Below are positions 1-11,565 of a stretch of DNA of 64,000 bases, one piece after another. The translations under genes and the position numbers were made by a program. The stretch's first letter is position 1. Every line of letters starts with the position of its first letter. The notes under the pieces are model-generated. The model did no database searches and was not told where the DNA came from. It saw nothing but the letters and a program-made list of their open reading frames with translations. This stretch comes from Valencia hispanica (taxonomy: Eukaryota > Chordata > Actinopteri > Cyprinodontiformes > Valenciidae), in assembly GCA_963556495.2 (NCBI GenBank), contig OY747717.1, positions 3,127,501 to 3,191,500 of the forward strand, given 5' to 3'.

Positions 1-497
1 TGTGCTGGTTTTTATTTGTGGTTTCACATAAATTAATGACGGGACATAAATTTGTTTGGATGCTTCAATTCATGGAAACTGAATGGATTTAAGAGTAGAA
101 AGTAGCCATGGAAGGAATGAAGAATAAACACATGCAACAGAAATAATAGTTTAATCATCGAATCGTGGCACACCCCTATTGAAAGACACTGCAGCAGTAA
201 GCCAGGGATACCTTCTTTGAGAAATAAAACGGAGAACAGATCCAGTTAGTGGCAGAAATAATTCAATGAATGGCTTTGTCCTGGAGGAAAACACAGAAGC
301 ACTGACCCAGGGGTACTTTCTATGGGAGAGGATAGAACAGAGAGACACATAGTTATTGGCAGCAGCTCTGTTGGTTTCTGGCCTTCATCAACCCAACAGT
401 CGGCAGAACCAGATCCCAAAACACTGTGACCGACTGGTTCTGCATGAAAGCATGGACGGTTGATTCTGTAAGTGTTTCAAATGTTCCCCCACGTCAG

Positions 498-628
498 GGT
501 TTGGTGTTGGAGGAGAACCCGGGAGAGGAGGAACTGTTACGGTTCGCTGCTCTGAGTCGGGATCTGACCTTTCACCTCCAGCAGCTGCAGAGCCAAACGG
601 AGCAGGAGCTCAGAAACATCCAACCACG
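498..628 (+). CDS. Exon 1 of visible part: start of first coiled coil
   Basis: Acceptor ...ccccacgtcag precedes codon GGT, and the donor is CG|gtgagt. It is read from a codon boundary and leaves two bases over, completed by exon 2. The product begins GLVLEENPGEEELLRF and continues as a Leu/Gln-rich helix (LQQLQSQTEQEL). No initiator ATG is credible here, so earlier exons must lie upstream of the window. Confidence 0.75.
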
Positions 629-1013
629 GTGAGTAAATAACAGCCTTTCTATATATGACCTGCCTGAGTCTGATGGTCCGTCCCTTCAAAATGTCAGGAT
701 TTTACTTCAGGAGACGAACTTTTCCTCTAGAATCGTCTCTTTAATTTTCGGTCTTTGTTTTTTACCCTTTGAATCATATTATAGTTAACAGTAATTCATT
801 TATTTGTCAGATTGTGATTAAATTCATGTGATTCCAGTAAATTCAGTTGATTTTAACTGGAGATTCACCGCTCGGGTCCTTTCGATGAACCCGGGCGGTG
901 ATTATTTGTAATCCATTGGAATAATACTGGAACACCACTAAATTGAACTGCACTTAATTTCATTGTAATTAATTGATTTAATTGGTTTGAATAGGCCTGT
1001 ATTTATTTAAAAC

Positions 1014-1311
1014 AGAGACGCACGATGTATCGGAATTAACGTCGGTATCGGTCCGATAAGTAAATAGGGGCCAATATTAACGAACAATGTTTATTTCCAT
1101 CTTGTTGCGGTTTGGGTTTCAGGCGGGGGGAGGGGTTTGGTCATGTGACGGTGATGCAGCGAAGGATTGTGAGGTGTTTTAACTGAACCAGAGAAGCACC
1201 ACCAGTGTTGTGATAGTTTTTTTCAGAGTTTAAAGGATAGAGAACGGCTAAAACGGTAATATTGATATTGAATATAGATATTGGCCCAGATCTTCAGATC
1301 GGTGCATCCCT
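1014..1311. mobile_element. hAT-like non-autonomous fragment
   Basis: It begins gacgcacgatgtatcgg and ends gatcggtgcatccct, the style of a widespread fish hAT terminus. No 8-bp duplication could be matched, so the borders are approximate. Confidence 0.4.
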
Positions 1312-1749
1312 TGTTTTAAATGATTTCCAAAGTCTTCACTGCTGACTGTTTTTACATAATTGTCATTTAAAAATGTCTCATCAAAAATGGTAAATGAATT
1401 AGACTTTATTTAATATTAATAAATCTGCATTACAGGTGTAATTATGTTGAACTGGACTTTACTATATGTATTGTGTCGGAGAATTGAAGTCGGACCAGGG
1501 ATAGACCGATAAATCGGGCCGATAAACATCACTAGTAGAGCTGATTTTTTTTTTCTGAACTGTTTTTAGTCAATGTGCATTCATTTATTGTCAAATTCAA
1601 TTTTTTTTTCATGCATGGAGCTGTACTTTAATGGATTAGTCTGGAATGTTTAGATCAGGATCCTAATATTTTCAATAAAAGCATTAATTTTAAACTACAA
1701 TCTTAGACCTGGTTACACAAAGGAATCTCTCAGCTAGATGGCATGGCAA

Positions 1750-1816
1750 GGCATGCAGCCAATGACAGCAAGGCATGCAGCCAATGACAGCAAGGCATGC
1801 AGCCAATGACAGCAAG
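1750..1816. repeat. 22-bp tandem repeat, 3 copies
   Basis: Three perfect copies of a unit beginning ggcatgcagccaatgacagc. Confidence 0.9.
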
Positions 1817-2765
1817 TCTTGCAAAGATGGAAATATCACCTCAAATTGTATTACGTTTTATTTTATTATGACTCTAGGTGGGCCTAGGCCCAGCAAGGCC
1901 CGCCCATAGCTACGCCCCTGGTAGGAACATAAATTGACTACTAATTGACTCCATTTAAACAGTGCAATTATTTGGCTATAATTGAATAACAATCTGTTAA
2001 ACTGAGCTGCTCTTATTTTTAATGACTTGTACTGTATTGTTTCATAAAGAACTGAAATTGACTGGATTTGGTCAAGTAAATTGGGGTACAATGACCTGAA
2101 TTGGGCTTGTTTGGTTAGAAATAGATTTCAATCAATCTGAGCATTACTTCTTTTATTGAAATTGGATTGAGTTGGAGCATAGTCCATTTAAACTGGACTG
2201 TATTTAATTAAAATTAATGGGACACTTTTTTTCCCTTGAAAGTGAACCAGCCTGAATATATTTTTGTTGAGTCGGACTGAATTGGATCAGAACTGAGCTT
2301 GTTAAGAATTACTCGTCAGTTCCCCATTTAGCTGGTATGACCTCGACTTTTTCTATGGAAATTGATTATTAAAGAACCGAGGTTTAGTGCATAATTTAGC
2401 TTGTAATGAATCGTAACATGAGTGAATTGAACTGTACTGTGTTTCGTTGAAACCGGTCTGAAGTTCCTGAATTTGGATGTAACTTGATTCTAAAGTGGAC
2501 TACTGTAGTTTTTAGATCGGAAACTTTATCAGAATCAAATTGAATTGGCCTGTTTTTCTTATAAAAATTGTGCCGAATTGGCTTAAATCTGGACCAATGT
2601 GTTCCTAAAAGTAACGGACTCTGAAAAACCAGACTTATTTCAGTCACCTTGGCTGCTAGCTAATTATACTTTATTCAAACTGAACTATATTAATTTGATT
2701 TAAATTTGGTCGAATTTGTTTCAATTAAACTGGACTGAATTCAGCTTAACATTGAACTATGTTAA

Positions 2766-2779
2766 GTTACCATGGCAAC
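2766..2779. promoter_or_regulatory. X-box-like palindrome (RFX type)
   Basis: GTTACCATGGCAAC matches the 14-bp RFX X-box half-site pair at 13 of 14 positions. Very similar motifs occur at 4441-4454, 5128-5141 and 7107-7120. Function is inference. At least the first two lie inside a duplicated segment. Confidence 0.3.
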
Positions 2780-4440
2780 CAGGTAGGATCACATCTGGGT
2801 CAAGGTCAACACGACGCAGTAAAAACAGTTTCTCCGGTATGAAAACACGGACATTAAAGTCAAAACGTTTTCAGATCAAGGATCATTGATTTTAGCTCCG
2901 AGATCAGAAGCTACTACAGCTAACTGAAGGCTTACCTCCAAAGTTAGATTGATATTTTTGCTCCAAACAAATATCTTGTATACCAAAGAATAAAAATAAA
3001 TTGGCATTGAAAAATAAGTGTGACACTGTGTCACAGCAGCAGTGCTGTGCATCCCAAAGAGATGCCTGTCTAAAAAAAAGACAAATCGGCCCATTTATCA
3101 GCAGAAAAGAATAAAGTTAAACTTTATAACTGTGTTTTGCTTTCTCAGTCTAAAAACCTGCTTGTTTTATTAAATTTTCAATGCATCTCAAATGTTGTTT
3201 TTGGACGTCCTCTGTAAGAGATCAGTGCTATGCTGTGGTGTTTGAACATGCGTGGGTGTGGAGCAGCTCAGTGTTGGTTTGTGGGATTTTCTTGTCACAT
3301 GAATGTGTCTCCTGACAGCAGCAGGTTCTGCTTCGCTGCAGAAGACGACAGGATCCTACTTGCCTCCCTGTGTTTGATTCACTGCGAAGATGAGGGAGGT
3401 GAAAGGGGGAGAAAACGAAAGTGGAGGTTTCATTTGTTCGTTTCAGGAGGAATTCCTGTTAACCTGTGGGAACCAGTCCAAATGGAAATTTTCTTTTCTG
3501 TTTATTACAACTGCAAATCCATAGAAAAAAACATTAGGGAGCCAACAATGTCATGTCTGGACAATTTTCACGGTGACCGCAGTGATCCAAGTTTATGTCT
3601 TGGGACATAAATTAGGAAAAAGTTAGACAAATAAGTTTGATCTTTAAGATGTTTAAATTAGAATCAGCTTTAAACAAGGAACTTGACCTTAGTTCCACTT
3701 TTTGTACCATATAAATATTTTCAGAACTCTGTTAGATGTCCATCAGAGAGACAGCTTGGGGACAGAGACAGTCCCTGATGCTAAACAGTTTGTGTCCAGA
3801 ATGTGTGGGGTTTGCAGAGATCTTAGCTGCCCTGTTCATTGCAGTTAACACACAGAGGCACAAGAAGGAAGTAAAAATAATCAGGTGGCCCATGGAGACG
3901 TGTAGCTGCTAATTTTTCTGCTCTAAAACAGCTGTTTTATTTAAGTCTAGCTTAGTTTGTGTGGTGTAAAGTTTGTAAATAGGGAATAAATACGATCAGA
4001 TTAAAAAAACTGGAATTTTACTACATAAATCACCCCAAATGCTCTTGGACGTATAGATTCCTGCTGCTTCTTGCATTCCTGAATGATATTACCACTGGCC
4101 TTGGTACTGAGGAGTCGACAGATGTTGGACCATTTGCAGGTTCTGACCAACTGATGATTTCCTGGTTCTCTATTTGTTTTAATTTTTCGTTGCGACATGT
4201 AAATCTTCTTATCTGCCATTTCTTTTGTTTGGAATTGGAAAATTCATCACAATCAAAATGAATTTTGGTGGCTTATATTGAAATTGTGCTCAATTTGGTG
4301 ATAAGAGTTTATTTTATTCATCTTGTATTGATTTTTATTTTACCCTAACTAACCTGTACATATTGTAAATAAATGCGGTTGAATTAGATCATTTTTAAAT
4401 CGAATTGAACTGCATTTAGCTCTACATTGAACTATGCTTA

Positions 4441-4454
4441 GTTACCATGGCAAC
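4441..4454. promoter_or_regulatory. X-box-like palindrome (RFX type)
   Basis: An identical GTTACCATGGCAAC, carried by the second copy of the direct repeat at 4390-4545. Confidence 0.3.
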
Positions 4455-5765
4455 CAGCTGAGAAAATCATTTCTCCAGGATAAAAACACGGTTATTTAAG
4501 TCAAAACATATTCAGATTAAGGTTTATTGATTATTAACAAGTATTGTAATTGCAACTTTTTTTAAGTGTTTTTGTGGCACTAGTGGGCTTTTATTTGCAG
4601 TAGTGAGACAGAAAACAGGCTTCTCTGTCTCTACACCACACACACCCCCAATCTTTTTATCTGCCGTTTTTTTAACATTTATTTAGCATTAAAGCACCTT
4701 TTTAGTATGATTATTTAGGGTTTTTTTTCGTTTGAGTTTTTTTTCCGTTTCCATCATGACTTTCAGTTTACTTACCGAAACATGGCTCGATCAGCCATGA
4801 ATCGGTAGCAATACATTGTTCCGACAATGAGACTTTTTCCCTTAGCAGCTATATATATAGCTCAGCCATGTAAAGTAGAGCTGCAGGAATATTGCGATGT
4901 TGATATCGATTACATTTAATCCACATATTCCGAACAGTAAAAATGTAAATCCAGTGGGGACATGGACAGGAGTAAAAGTCTTAAATGGCCAAAAATATAG
5001 TTAAATATACACATTCTTCGATGTGTCCTAGCTCCCATATAAAACGATGGACAGACATAAAAATGTGACTTAGGAATACATTTTCCTCCATTGGTTTCTG
5101 CCCCACTTATCACATTTCCAAGTGGGAATCACCATGGCAACCCAGTGACTTGACATTTTCTAGCGTTACTCGGCAGCTTCTCCTTTCGTAAATGCATCCA
5201 TCATGGCGCTTCATATATCCTAAATTTAGAGGTTCCGGTGTTTTGGGTATTTTTGGCAAAGAGGAAAAGGTTTCAACTTGGACTTTCAAAATAAAGTCAA
5301 CAGATATTTAAAATAAGAGACAACGTAAAACTTTCCCACAACTGCCTGAAGTGAAAAATTGTAAAAACAAATAAATAAAAAATCCAACCAGGAAATGAAG
5401 CTTGAGTGAGGCTTGTTTGGCTTATTTTCACATTTCCAGGTTCTAGTCTGATTGTTCAGCTGGAGATATTGTGGTGATAAAATCCATAATAAAGTCAAAG
5501 CTTTTTCCCAGTGTGGATAACTTAGGTTTCAGAATATTTTTTTTTTGAAAAGTTTGCAGTTTCTTTATTTTAATCTTCTACATTTCTACAAAGACCCAGC
5601 GTAGATTTATACTCGCCACCTTTCTGCTTTACCTGCTGTGTATTTTGGACATAAAACATTTTCAGTGTCTTTAAAAATACAAATAAATCTGAAAGGTGTT
5701 TGAGTTTCTTGGTCCCAAGTGTAGCAGCTCTCATGACGTAACCTGGTCTCCTTTCATTGTTTCAG

Positions 5766-5826
5766 TAAAGACGAGTTAAAACACATCAAGGTGTGGCAGC
5801 AGATCCACGCCCTGAACTCTGATCAT
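5766..5826 (+). CDS. Exon 2, 3' border uncertain
   Basis: Acceptor tttcag at 5760-5765. The first T completes the split Arg codon of exon 1, then comes KDELKHIKVWQQIHALNSD. The coding look fades after this. The nearest possible donors are a weak gtgtgg at 5791 and nothing close to consensus up to the in-frame TAA at 5995-5997. The end given here is a guess at where the heptad pattern stops. The open frame to 5997 could also be an alternative terminal exon. Exon 3 follows 11 kb later across a repeat-filled intron. Confidence 0.5.
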
Positions 5827-6114
5827 ATTCCAGGAAAATCTCTAATTTCCCAACAATTCGGAGTCCAGATGCCAGCTCTAATTGAAGCTCATCAGTGCTC
5901 AGATCAAACGAGCAGCTACTTCATTAGTTTTCCTCCTGGCTTACTGGAAGAAGACCTCACCCCGCTTCCATTTGACTGGGGGTCTCCTCCGCATTAAGGC
6001 AGGTTAGCTTTACTAAAGGTTAGCTTTAAAACTGAACTAAATTAAAATAAATCAACACCTTCCACTAGGTGAGATTTATTCAGGTCTTCCTTCTGTTTTT
6101 TACAACATAAAGCT

Positions 6115-6470
6115 TGGACAGATGAGACAAACATGAAACATATCAGCAGCGCCTCATACACATTACCAAACACGGTGGTGGAGGAATGATGATTTGGGCT
6201 TGTTTGCAGCCAGAGGACCTTGCCGTCGTTGCTATCCAGAGGAGTTCGTCGTCCACTCAAAGTACTTCAGAGTCAGTTGTGAGTCAATCGCTAGGTCCAG
6301 ACTGGGTCATCTACATCACAATGCTTGAGAAGGAAGAGAATAAATGTGCTGCAATGGCCTAGTCAAAGTCCAGACCTTTACCTGATTGAAATGCTGTGAT
6401 GGGGCTTTCAGAGAACGAAGCAGAAACCATCTGCAAACCCTCCACCAAGAGTGAAGTGTAGTTTTTGTAA
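6115..6470 (+). pseudogene. Tc1-family transposase relic
   Basis: DNA matching conserved Tc1 transposase stretches (ggacagatgagacaaacatg, cacggtggtggaggaatgat, tggcctagtcaaagtccaga). These encode the T-D-E-T, GGGGIM and W-P-S-Q-S-P-D blocks of fish Tc1 enzymes. No open frame survives. Confidence 0.6.
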
Positions 6471-7106
6471 ACTGGAGTTTGATTTAATTTCTTTTAAGAC
6501 CAGATCATTTACATCCATCCAGGTACCTAGAGCACCAGAACGGGAAGAGGTGTACTTTCTATCACGACTCTAGGTGTTGCCTTCTTTTTCCCACTGACAG
6601 ACCGCGGTTATGCAACAAGACTTCAGCTCGTTGCCAAGCCCAACAGGCGGACTGACAGTTTGGAAACGTCCCAAATGAGGTCTGTCAACTCAGCTCTTCA
6701 TCTTCGCCTCTTCTTCTTTAAATCTTCTCCAGTCTTGAAGGTGACGGAAAAAGCTGCTGAACCAGCTGAAACGTCAGAAAACTGTCACTGGAAACGGATC
6801 ATAAATCGTTTGGAAAGGCGAGCTGCCGGGTTTTCCCTTTGAAGGCGTGTGACAGGTGAATTAGTTTACAGTTTCAGGGGCACCTGAGCTGTAAATGTAC
6901 CAGAACTGGGTAAAGTAAAGGTTGTAGTTGAACCTCTCTCCTCTATGGATTTAACCTTAATTATACCACCGTCTGGGTGAATAACACTCAATTCTGATTG
7001 GCTGGAGGGTGTAGGTTAAAAAGTGACCATGTACACCTAGGAAAGGCGTCCCGTCAAATTGCCTGATGACAGTTCTAAATTATTGTGCTGGCTTAAACGC
7101 TAGATG

Positions 7107-7120
7107 GTAACCATGGCAAC
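7107..7120. promoter_or_regulatory. X-box-like palindrome (RFX type)
   Basis: GTAACCATGGCAAC, about 180 bases before the large inverted repeat. One of five such sites in the window (another, GTTGCCATGGTTAT, is at 43892-43905). Confidence 0.25.
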
Positions 7121-7300
7121 GGGTCAACTGCTGCTGCCGGGTCGCTGTTGCTTGGCAACGCCTGTATACGGGAGATATTAAATAGAGCGCTCGACTTATA
7201 AAAAAAAAAAACCTCACGATTTTAACTCTAAAACACATTAAAGTATAATTAATTGATTAAATACTTCTTTCTTTTGTAAGTGACCATGGTATAAGCAGGA

Positions 7301-7410
7301 TAATGCCCTTCGTGGTGTCCATTAACAGAAATTAATGGACTTCGCGTCGGACGGTTCACGCCTCCATGTCGTCCATTAATTTCTGTTATTGGACACCTCG
7401 AAGGGCATTA
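7301..7410. repeat. Near-perfect inverted repeat (40-bp arms, 30-bp loop)
   Basis: Arms 7301-7340 and 7371-7410 are reverse complements at 38 of 40 positions. The loop is 7341-7370. It begins taatgcccttcg and ends cgaagggcatta. It looks like a short foldback MITE. No flanking duplication was identified. Confidence 0.85.
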
Positions 7411-7734
7411 CCCCTTACATATTTTGTTCATCAAGGTGTGACTCAGAACCATCAGGGAGAACCTTGAGTTAATGCCTGCTGCAGTCAAACGGGTTTTACT
7501 CTTGACCGTTACTTCTTTTTGTAACGACGGTCCCTTCAAACAGGACCTTGTAGAGGAGGAGGCTGCCGATGTCCGGCTACAACATTCCTTCAGTATGATA
7601 GCAGGTCCATATGCTACTATCTTGGTAGTGGTCATGACTCGGCACCTATTAGCTTGACCAGAAGAGCCAAGCGAAGATTTAACGAGGATTGTAGATTTAG
7701 AGACGTTTGGGGAAGTCTTTTGGACACTTTCTAA

Positions 7735-8018
7735 TATCACGATACAGGGGAGACAATACGATATATTGCGATACTATGAGTAAGACGATATATTGTGATT
7801 TTTAAAACTGAATTTAACTGTAGAAAAACTGTCCCATCATTCTAAACACTCCAACCTGTTTCATACTTTAACATAATCCAGTTTTATTACTAGATCTAGT
7901 TGATCCACTGGAACAAAGAAGGTGAAAACAGCCACAAACTACCAGTTATACTTTTACATTTACTACAAAAATTACTGTCATCATTAATGGTTCCATTCAT
8001 ATAAAAAAAATACATATC
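7735..8018 (-). mobile_element. hAT MITE family A, left fragment (split by L2)
   Basis: It matches the intact family-A copy at 18135-18530 in reverse orientation: the acaggggagac block, the tattactagatctagttgatc block and the cattaatggttccatt block. The outer terminus is missing. The element continues at 9736 after the L2. Confidence 0.75.
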
Positions 8019-8714
8019 AATTCAATTCAGTTTATTTCTATAGCGCCAATTCACAACAGATGTCATCTCAAGGCACTTAACAAGAAGTCATTTCAATACA
8101 TTTATACAAACATTCCAATCAGTTAAAAAGTTTCCTATTTAAGGAATCCCAGCAGATTGCGTCAGTCATTGGCGTGAGGTTGGGAAGACTTTCCAACCAC
8201 AGCAATCCTTCAGCAATCCCTCATACTGAGCAAGCATGTAGCGACGGTGGAGAGGAAAAACTCCCCTTTAACAGGAAGAAACCTCCAACAGAACCAGGCT
8301 CAGTAGGAGCGGCCATCTGCCACGACCGTCTGGGGGTTTGAGAAGACAGAGCAGAAACACAGAAGGAACAGAAGATCTGATATAAGAGAACTTTCTATGT
8401 TACAGAAAGTAAAAAGTTGATAACAGGACACGGTGGATGTTCAGTTACTGGGGGGATCATCCCAGTCGATGCCCCCGTCCAACAGGGCATTGCAGCCAAG
8501 CAGGATACCAGACCAGGTATATCTTCTATGGAGAGAAAAACACTGAGAGAAAACAAAGTTAACAGTCGGAATAACAGAATGTACTGTAATACAACTGGAG
8601 AGTAGTAGGAGAAAAGGAAGTAGCAGAGTGAAGAAAAGTGGTAAGTCTGTCCTCCAGCAGTCTAAGCCTATAGCAGCATAACTACAGAGATAGCTCAGGA
8701 TGACCTTAGCCACT

Positions 8715-9104
8715 CTAACTATAAGCTTTATCAAAAAGGAAAGTTTTAAGCCTGGCCTTAAAAGTAAACAGAGTGTCTGCCTCACGGACTAAAGCTGGGA
8801 GCTGGTTCCACAGGAGAGGAGCCTGATAACTAAAAGATCTGCCTCCCATTCTACTTTTAGAAATCCTAGGAACTACAAGTAAACCTGCAGTCTGAGAGCA
8901 AAGGGTTCTGTTAGGAACATATGGACCAATCAGATCTCTGATGTATGATGAAGCTTGATTATTATGGGCTTTATATGGAAGAAGAAGGATCTTAAATTCT
9001 ATTCTGGATTTAACAGGGAGCCAATGAAGGGAAGCTAAAACAGGAGAAATGTGATCTCTCTTTTTAATATTCATCAGAACTCTTGCTGCCGCATTTTGGA
9101 TCAA
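8715..9104 (-). pseudogene. L2 ORF2 C-terminal fragment
   Basis: 129 codons with the NAAARVL, SLHWLPVKSRIEFKIL and LLWNQLPALVREADTLFTFK blocks typical of the C-terminal end of fish L2/CR1-group ORF2. It is part of the element 8019-9735 and out of frame with the RT fragment upstream. Confidence 0.8.
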
Positions 9105-9187
9105 CTGAAGGCTTTTAATGGCATTTTGTGGACTTCCTGATAGTAAAGAATTACAGTAGTCCAGCCTTGAGGTAACAAATGCATGGA

Positions 9188-9735
9188 CTAGTTTCTCAGC
9201 ATCACTCCTGGACAGGATGTTTCTAATTTTAGCAATATTCCGGAGGTGAAAGAAGTCAAAATAACGCCGAGGTTCTTTACGTTATTACTGGGGGCCAATT
9301 TAATGCCATCTAGATGAAGTGATTGACTAATCAGTTTCTGTTTAAGAACTTCTGGTCCAAAGAGCGCAACTTCTGTCTTGTCAGAATTTAAAAGCAAGAA
9401 GTTTAGATTCATCCATGTTTTTAGGTCTTCCAGACATGCCTGTAATCTACCTAACTGACTAGGTTCATCAGGATTTATGGATAAATCATCTGCATAACTG
9501 TGGAAATTTGTTCCATGCTGTGTAATGATTCTACCAATTGGAAGCATATATATGGTGAAAAGAATTGGTCCAAGCACAGAACCCTGTGGAACTCCACAAG
9601 TAACCCTTGAGAGTGAAGAAGATTTATCATTTAGATGAACAACCTGGAATCTGTCAGACAGATATGATTTAAACCAGCCTAGTGCTGTTCCTTTGATCCC
9701 TGCAACATGTTCAAGCCTTTCTAAGTGACACAAAA
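9188..9735 (-). pseudogene. L2 reverse transcriptase fragment
   Basis: It encodes RT palm motifs: CGVPQGSVLGPILF, then FHSYADDLSINPDEPSQLGR and LNSDKTEVALFGP. The open frame runs into hAT DNA at its start (ATG near 9781), so its first ~15 residues are not LINE-derived. The N-terminal RT, endonuclease and ORF1 are missing. Confidence 0.85.
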
Positions 9736-9817
9736 TATGATATATCGCTGCATCAATATACCGTGACATAAAATATCGCAATATATATCGGTGTATCGAT
9801 CTTTGCTTACATCCCTA
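9736..9817 (-). mobile_element. hAT MITE family A, right fragment
   Basis: Continuation of 7735-8018. It holds ataaaatatcgc and ends with the terminus tgtatcgatctttgcttacatcccta. Together the two parts make a nearly full copy split by the L2. Confidence 0.7.
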
Positions 9818-10449
9818 TTTACTAGCCAACTGCAATGGTGGCAGCATCAGGCTGTGGTGCCGATGCAAACTGGGGATGGAAAAATGGAGGAGGACTTCCT
9901 CCAACTTGACCTGGAACCATCATCCAGGAGGGGCTCAGAGTAGAGCTGCTGCTCTTCCACGTCCAGAGGAGCCGGTTGGGTAGGATGTGTTCCAGGGCAC
10001 GTCCTTCCAGGAGGAGTTTCCAGAGGAAGACTCGGGACACGTTGGAGGGACGATGTTTCTCTGCTGGGAACATCTTGTGATTTCCCCCGGAGGAGCTGGA
10101 TTAAGTGGCTGAGGAGAGGGAAGTCTTAACCTCTCTGTTTAGGGTGGTACCCTGGCGACTCGACCCTGGATTAAGTGGAAGATGGTGGATGGATGGACCT
10201 GGAACCAGCAGCTAGATGGACAAGGATCTCAAACGGACATCCTAACTGGTTCTGGAAGGACTCCTTTAGGCTTCGGGAACAGCCTTGCCAACACTACGGA
10301 CTGTGTTTAGTATCTTTGTCAGGAAACCATCCGGTCTAGAAGAAGATAAATTGATAAGTCGTTCAACCAAATGTTTAAGTTTGAGCCTGACTGACATTTA
10401 AGCCCATAATGAACAGATGCAGATGTAGCTGATAGGTGACGATGCTTTA

Positions 10450-10632
10450 GCTTTACTTCACCTCTCTGAAGGTCACATGTGGGGTGCCCCAGGGCTCCAT
10501 TCTGGGGCCCCTCCTATTTATTTATCTACATGCTCCCGCTAGCTAAGATTATAACAAGCAATAAGATTAGCTACCACAATTATGCAGATAATACACAGCT
10601 GTACATTACAATGTCTCCAGGTGACTGTGAAC
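10450..10632 (+). mobile_element. L2/Maui-like LINE, left part (split)
   Basis: It encodes decayed RT motifs (GAPGLHSGAP in one frame, GCPRAPFWGPSYL in another, NYADNTQLYI) equivalent to the minus-strand copy at 58.3 kb. It is interrupted at 10633 by a hAT element and resumes at 11566. Confidence 0.75.
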
Positions 10633-11557
10633 TAGGGCTGGGGAATCGATTATATCGATATATCAAATTCTCTATTTATAGAGATATAATTTTTGGAATA
10701 TCGAGAAAATCGAAAAATAAATTCACCAATGCATCTCTTGGGTTTCCATAATCCAAGGCTTTCCATCTTGTTTTACAGCGTGTATTAATTTGGACTATGA
10801 ATTCAAGTCAACTCCAAGGAGGGATGATTGAAAGCAACTTTTAAAACATTTGTAATTTCTAGGGATGTAAGAAAATATCAATATTATCGATACATCGCGA
10901 TATTTTATTTCCCGATATTGTATCAATATTCAAAAACATGTTTCGTTTTTTTGTTTTTCTTTTGGATGGAACCATTAATGATGACAGTAATTCTTGTAGT
11001 AAAATATAAAAGTATAACTGGTAGTTTTGTGGCTGTTTTCACCTTTTTTGTTCCAGTGGATCAACTAGATCTAGTAATAAAACTGGATGTTAAAATATGA
11101 AACAGGTTGGAGTGTTTAGAATGATTTTTCTACAGTTAAATTAAGTTTTAAAGATCACAATATCGTCTTACTTATAGTATAATGATACATCATATCGTCT
11201 CCCCTGTATCGCGATACATATCGTATCGCCAGATTTTTACCAGTACACATCCCTAGTAATTTATAAAGAACAGAAAGGGAGAAAAAAAAGGGATTATCGA
11301 AAGTCAAATTTGGCATGAAGAAAATCCTTTTATTTTTTGTCAATATCGCCCGTTCCTAACCTCCTTCTATTTATAAAAAACGAGTTGTATGTGCGATGAC
11401 GTGTTCAACTTTTGAAACTAAATCTATAAATCAAAAATAATCTGACATCGTCAAATTGTACTAGGGAATGTTAAACATTGACAGAAATTGTGATTTGTTT
11501 TACATTGCGATATATACTGACTGATATGGAACGTTTGTTCAATATCGCCCAGCCCTA
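10633..11557 (+). mobile_element. hAT element family B with 8-bp target duplication, carrying a nested family A copy
   Basis: Termini TAGGGCTGGG... and ...CCCAGCCCTA form a 10-bp inverted repeat. Flanks ctgtgaac (10625-10632) and atgtgaac (11558-11565) agree at 7 of 8, the 8-bp duplication typical of hAT. No transposase remains. Confidence 0.8.
10860..11255 (+). mobile_element. hAT MITE family A (nested in family B)
   Basis: It starts tagggatgtaagaaaatatc and ends gtacacatcccta. Flanks gtaatttc and gtaattta agree at 7 of 8. At 396 bp it has the same length as the copy at 18135-18530. Confidence 0.85.
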
Positions 11558-11565
11558 ATGTGAAC

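Larger units (their letters stand above)
629..5765 (+). other. Intron 1: AT-rich, degenerate repeats, X-box-like palindromes
   Basis: No coding signal. It holds a hAT-like fragment near 1014-1311, three copies of a 22-bp unit at 1750-1816, a long degenerate AATTGAACTG-type region (about 1.9-2.8 kb), a direct repeat (2700-2900 and 4390-4545), and three palindromes centred on CCATGG. The first 360 bases of the window resemble L2 3' UTR DNA (ccaggggtactttctatggg). Confidence 0.5.
8019..9735 (-). mobile_element. L2-like LINE, 5'-truncated, inserted in hAT MITE
   Basis: Minus-strand LINE. The reverse-transcriptase part shows GWFKSYLSDR, CGVPQGSVLGPILF and YADD-like SYADDL. A C-terminal block follows (NAAARVLMNIKKRDHISPVL, SLHWLPVKSRIEFK, GRSFSYQAPLLWNQLP). 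The fish L2 3' UTR ends at tcaattcaattcag. A frame break at about 9105-9187 makes it a pseudogene. It starts in mid-RT, a normal 5' truncation. Confidence 0.85.

Noticed and set aside
3230..3610. 126-codon open frame in intron 1
   Set aside because: Cys-rich, low-quality composition with no motif and no supporting acceptor/donor phase.
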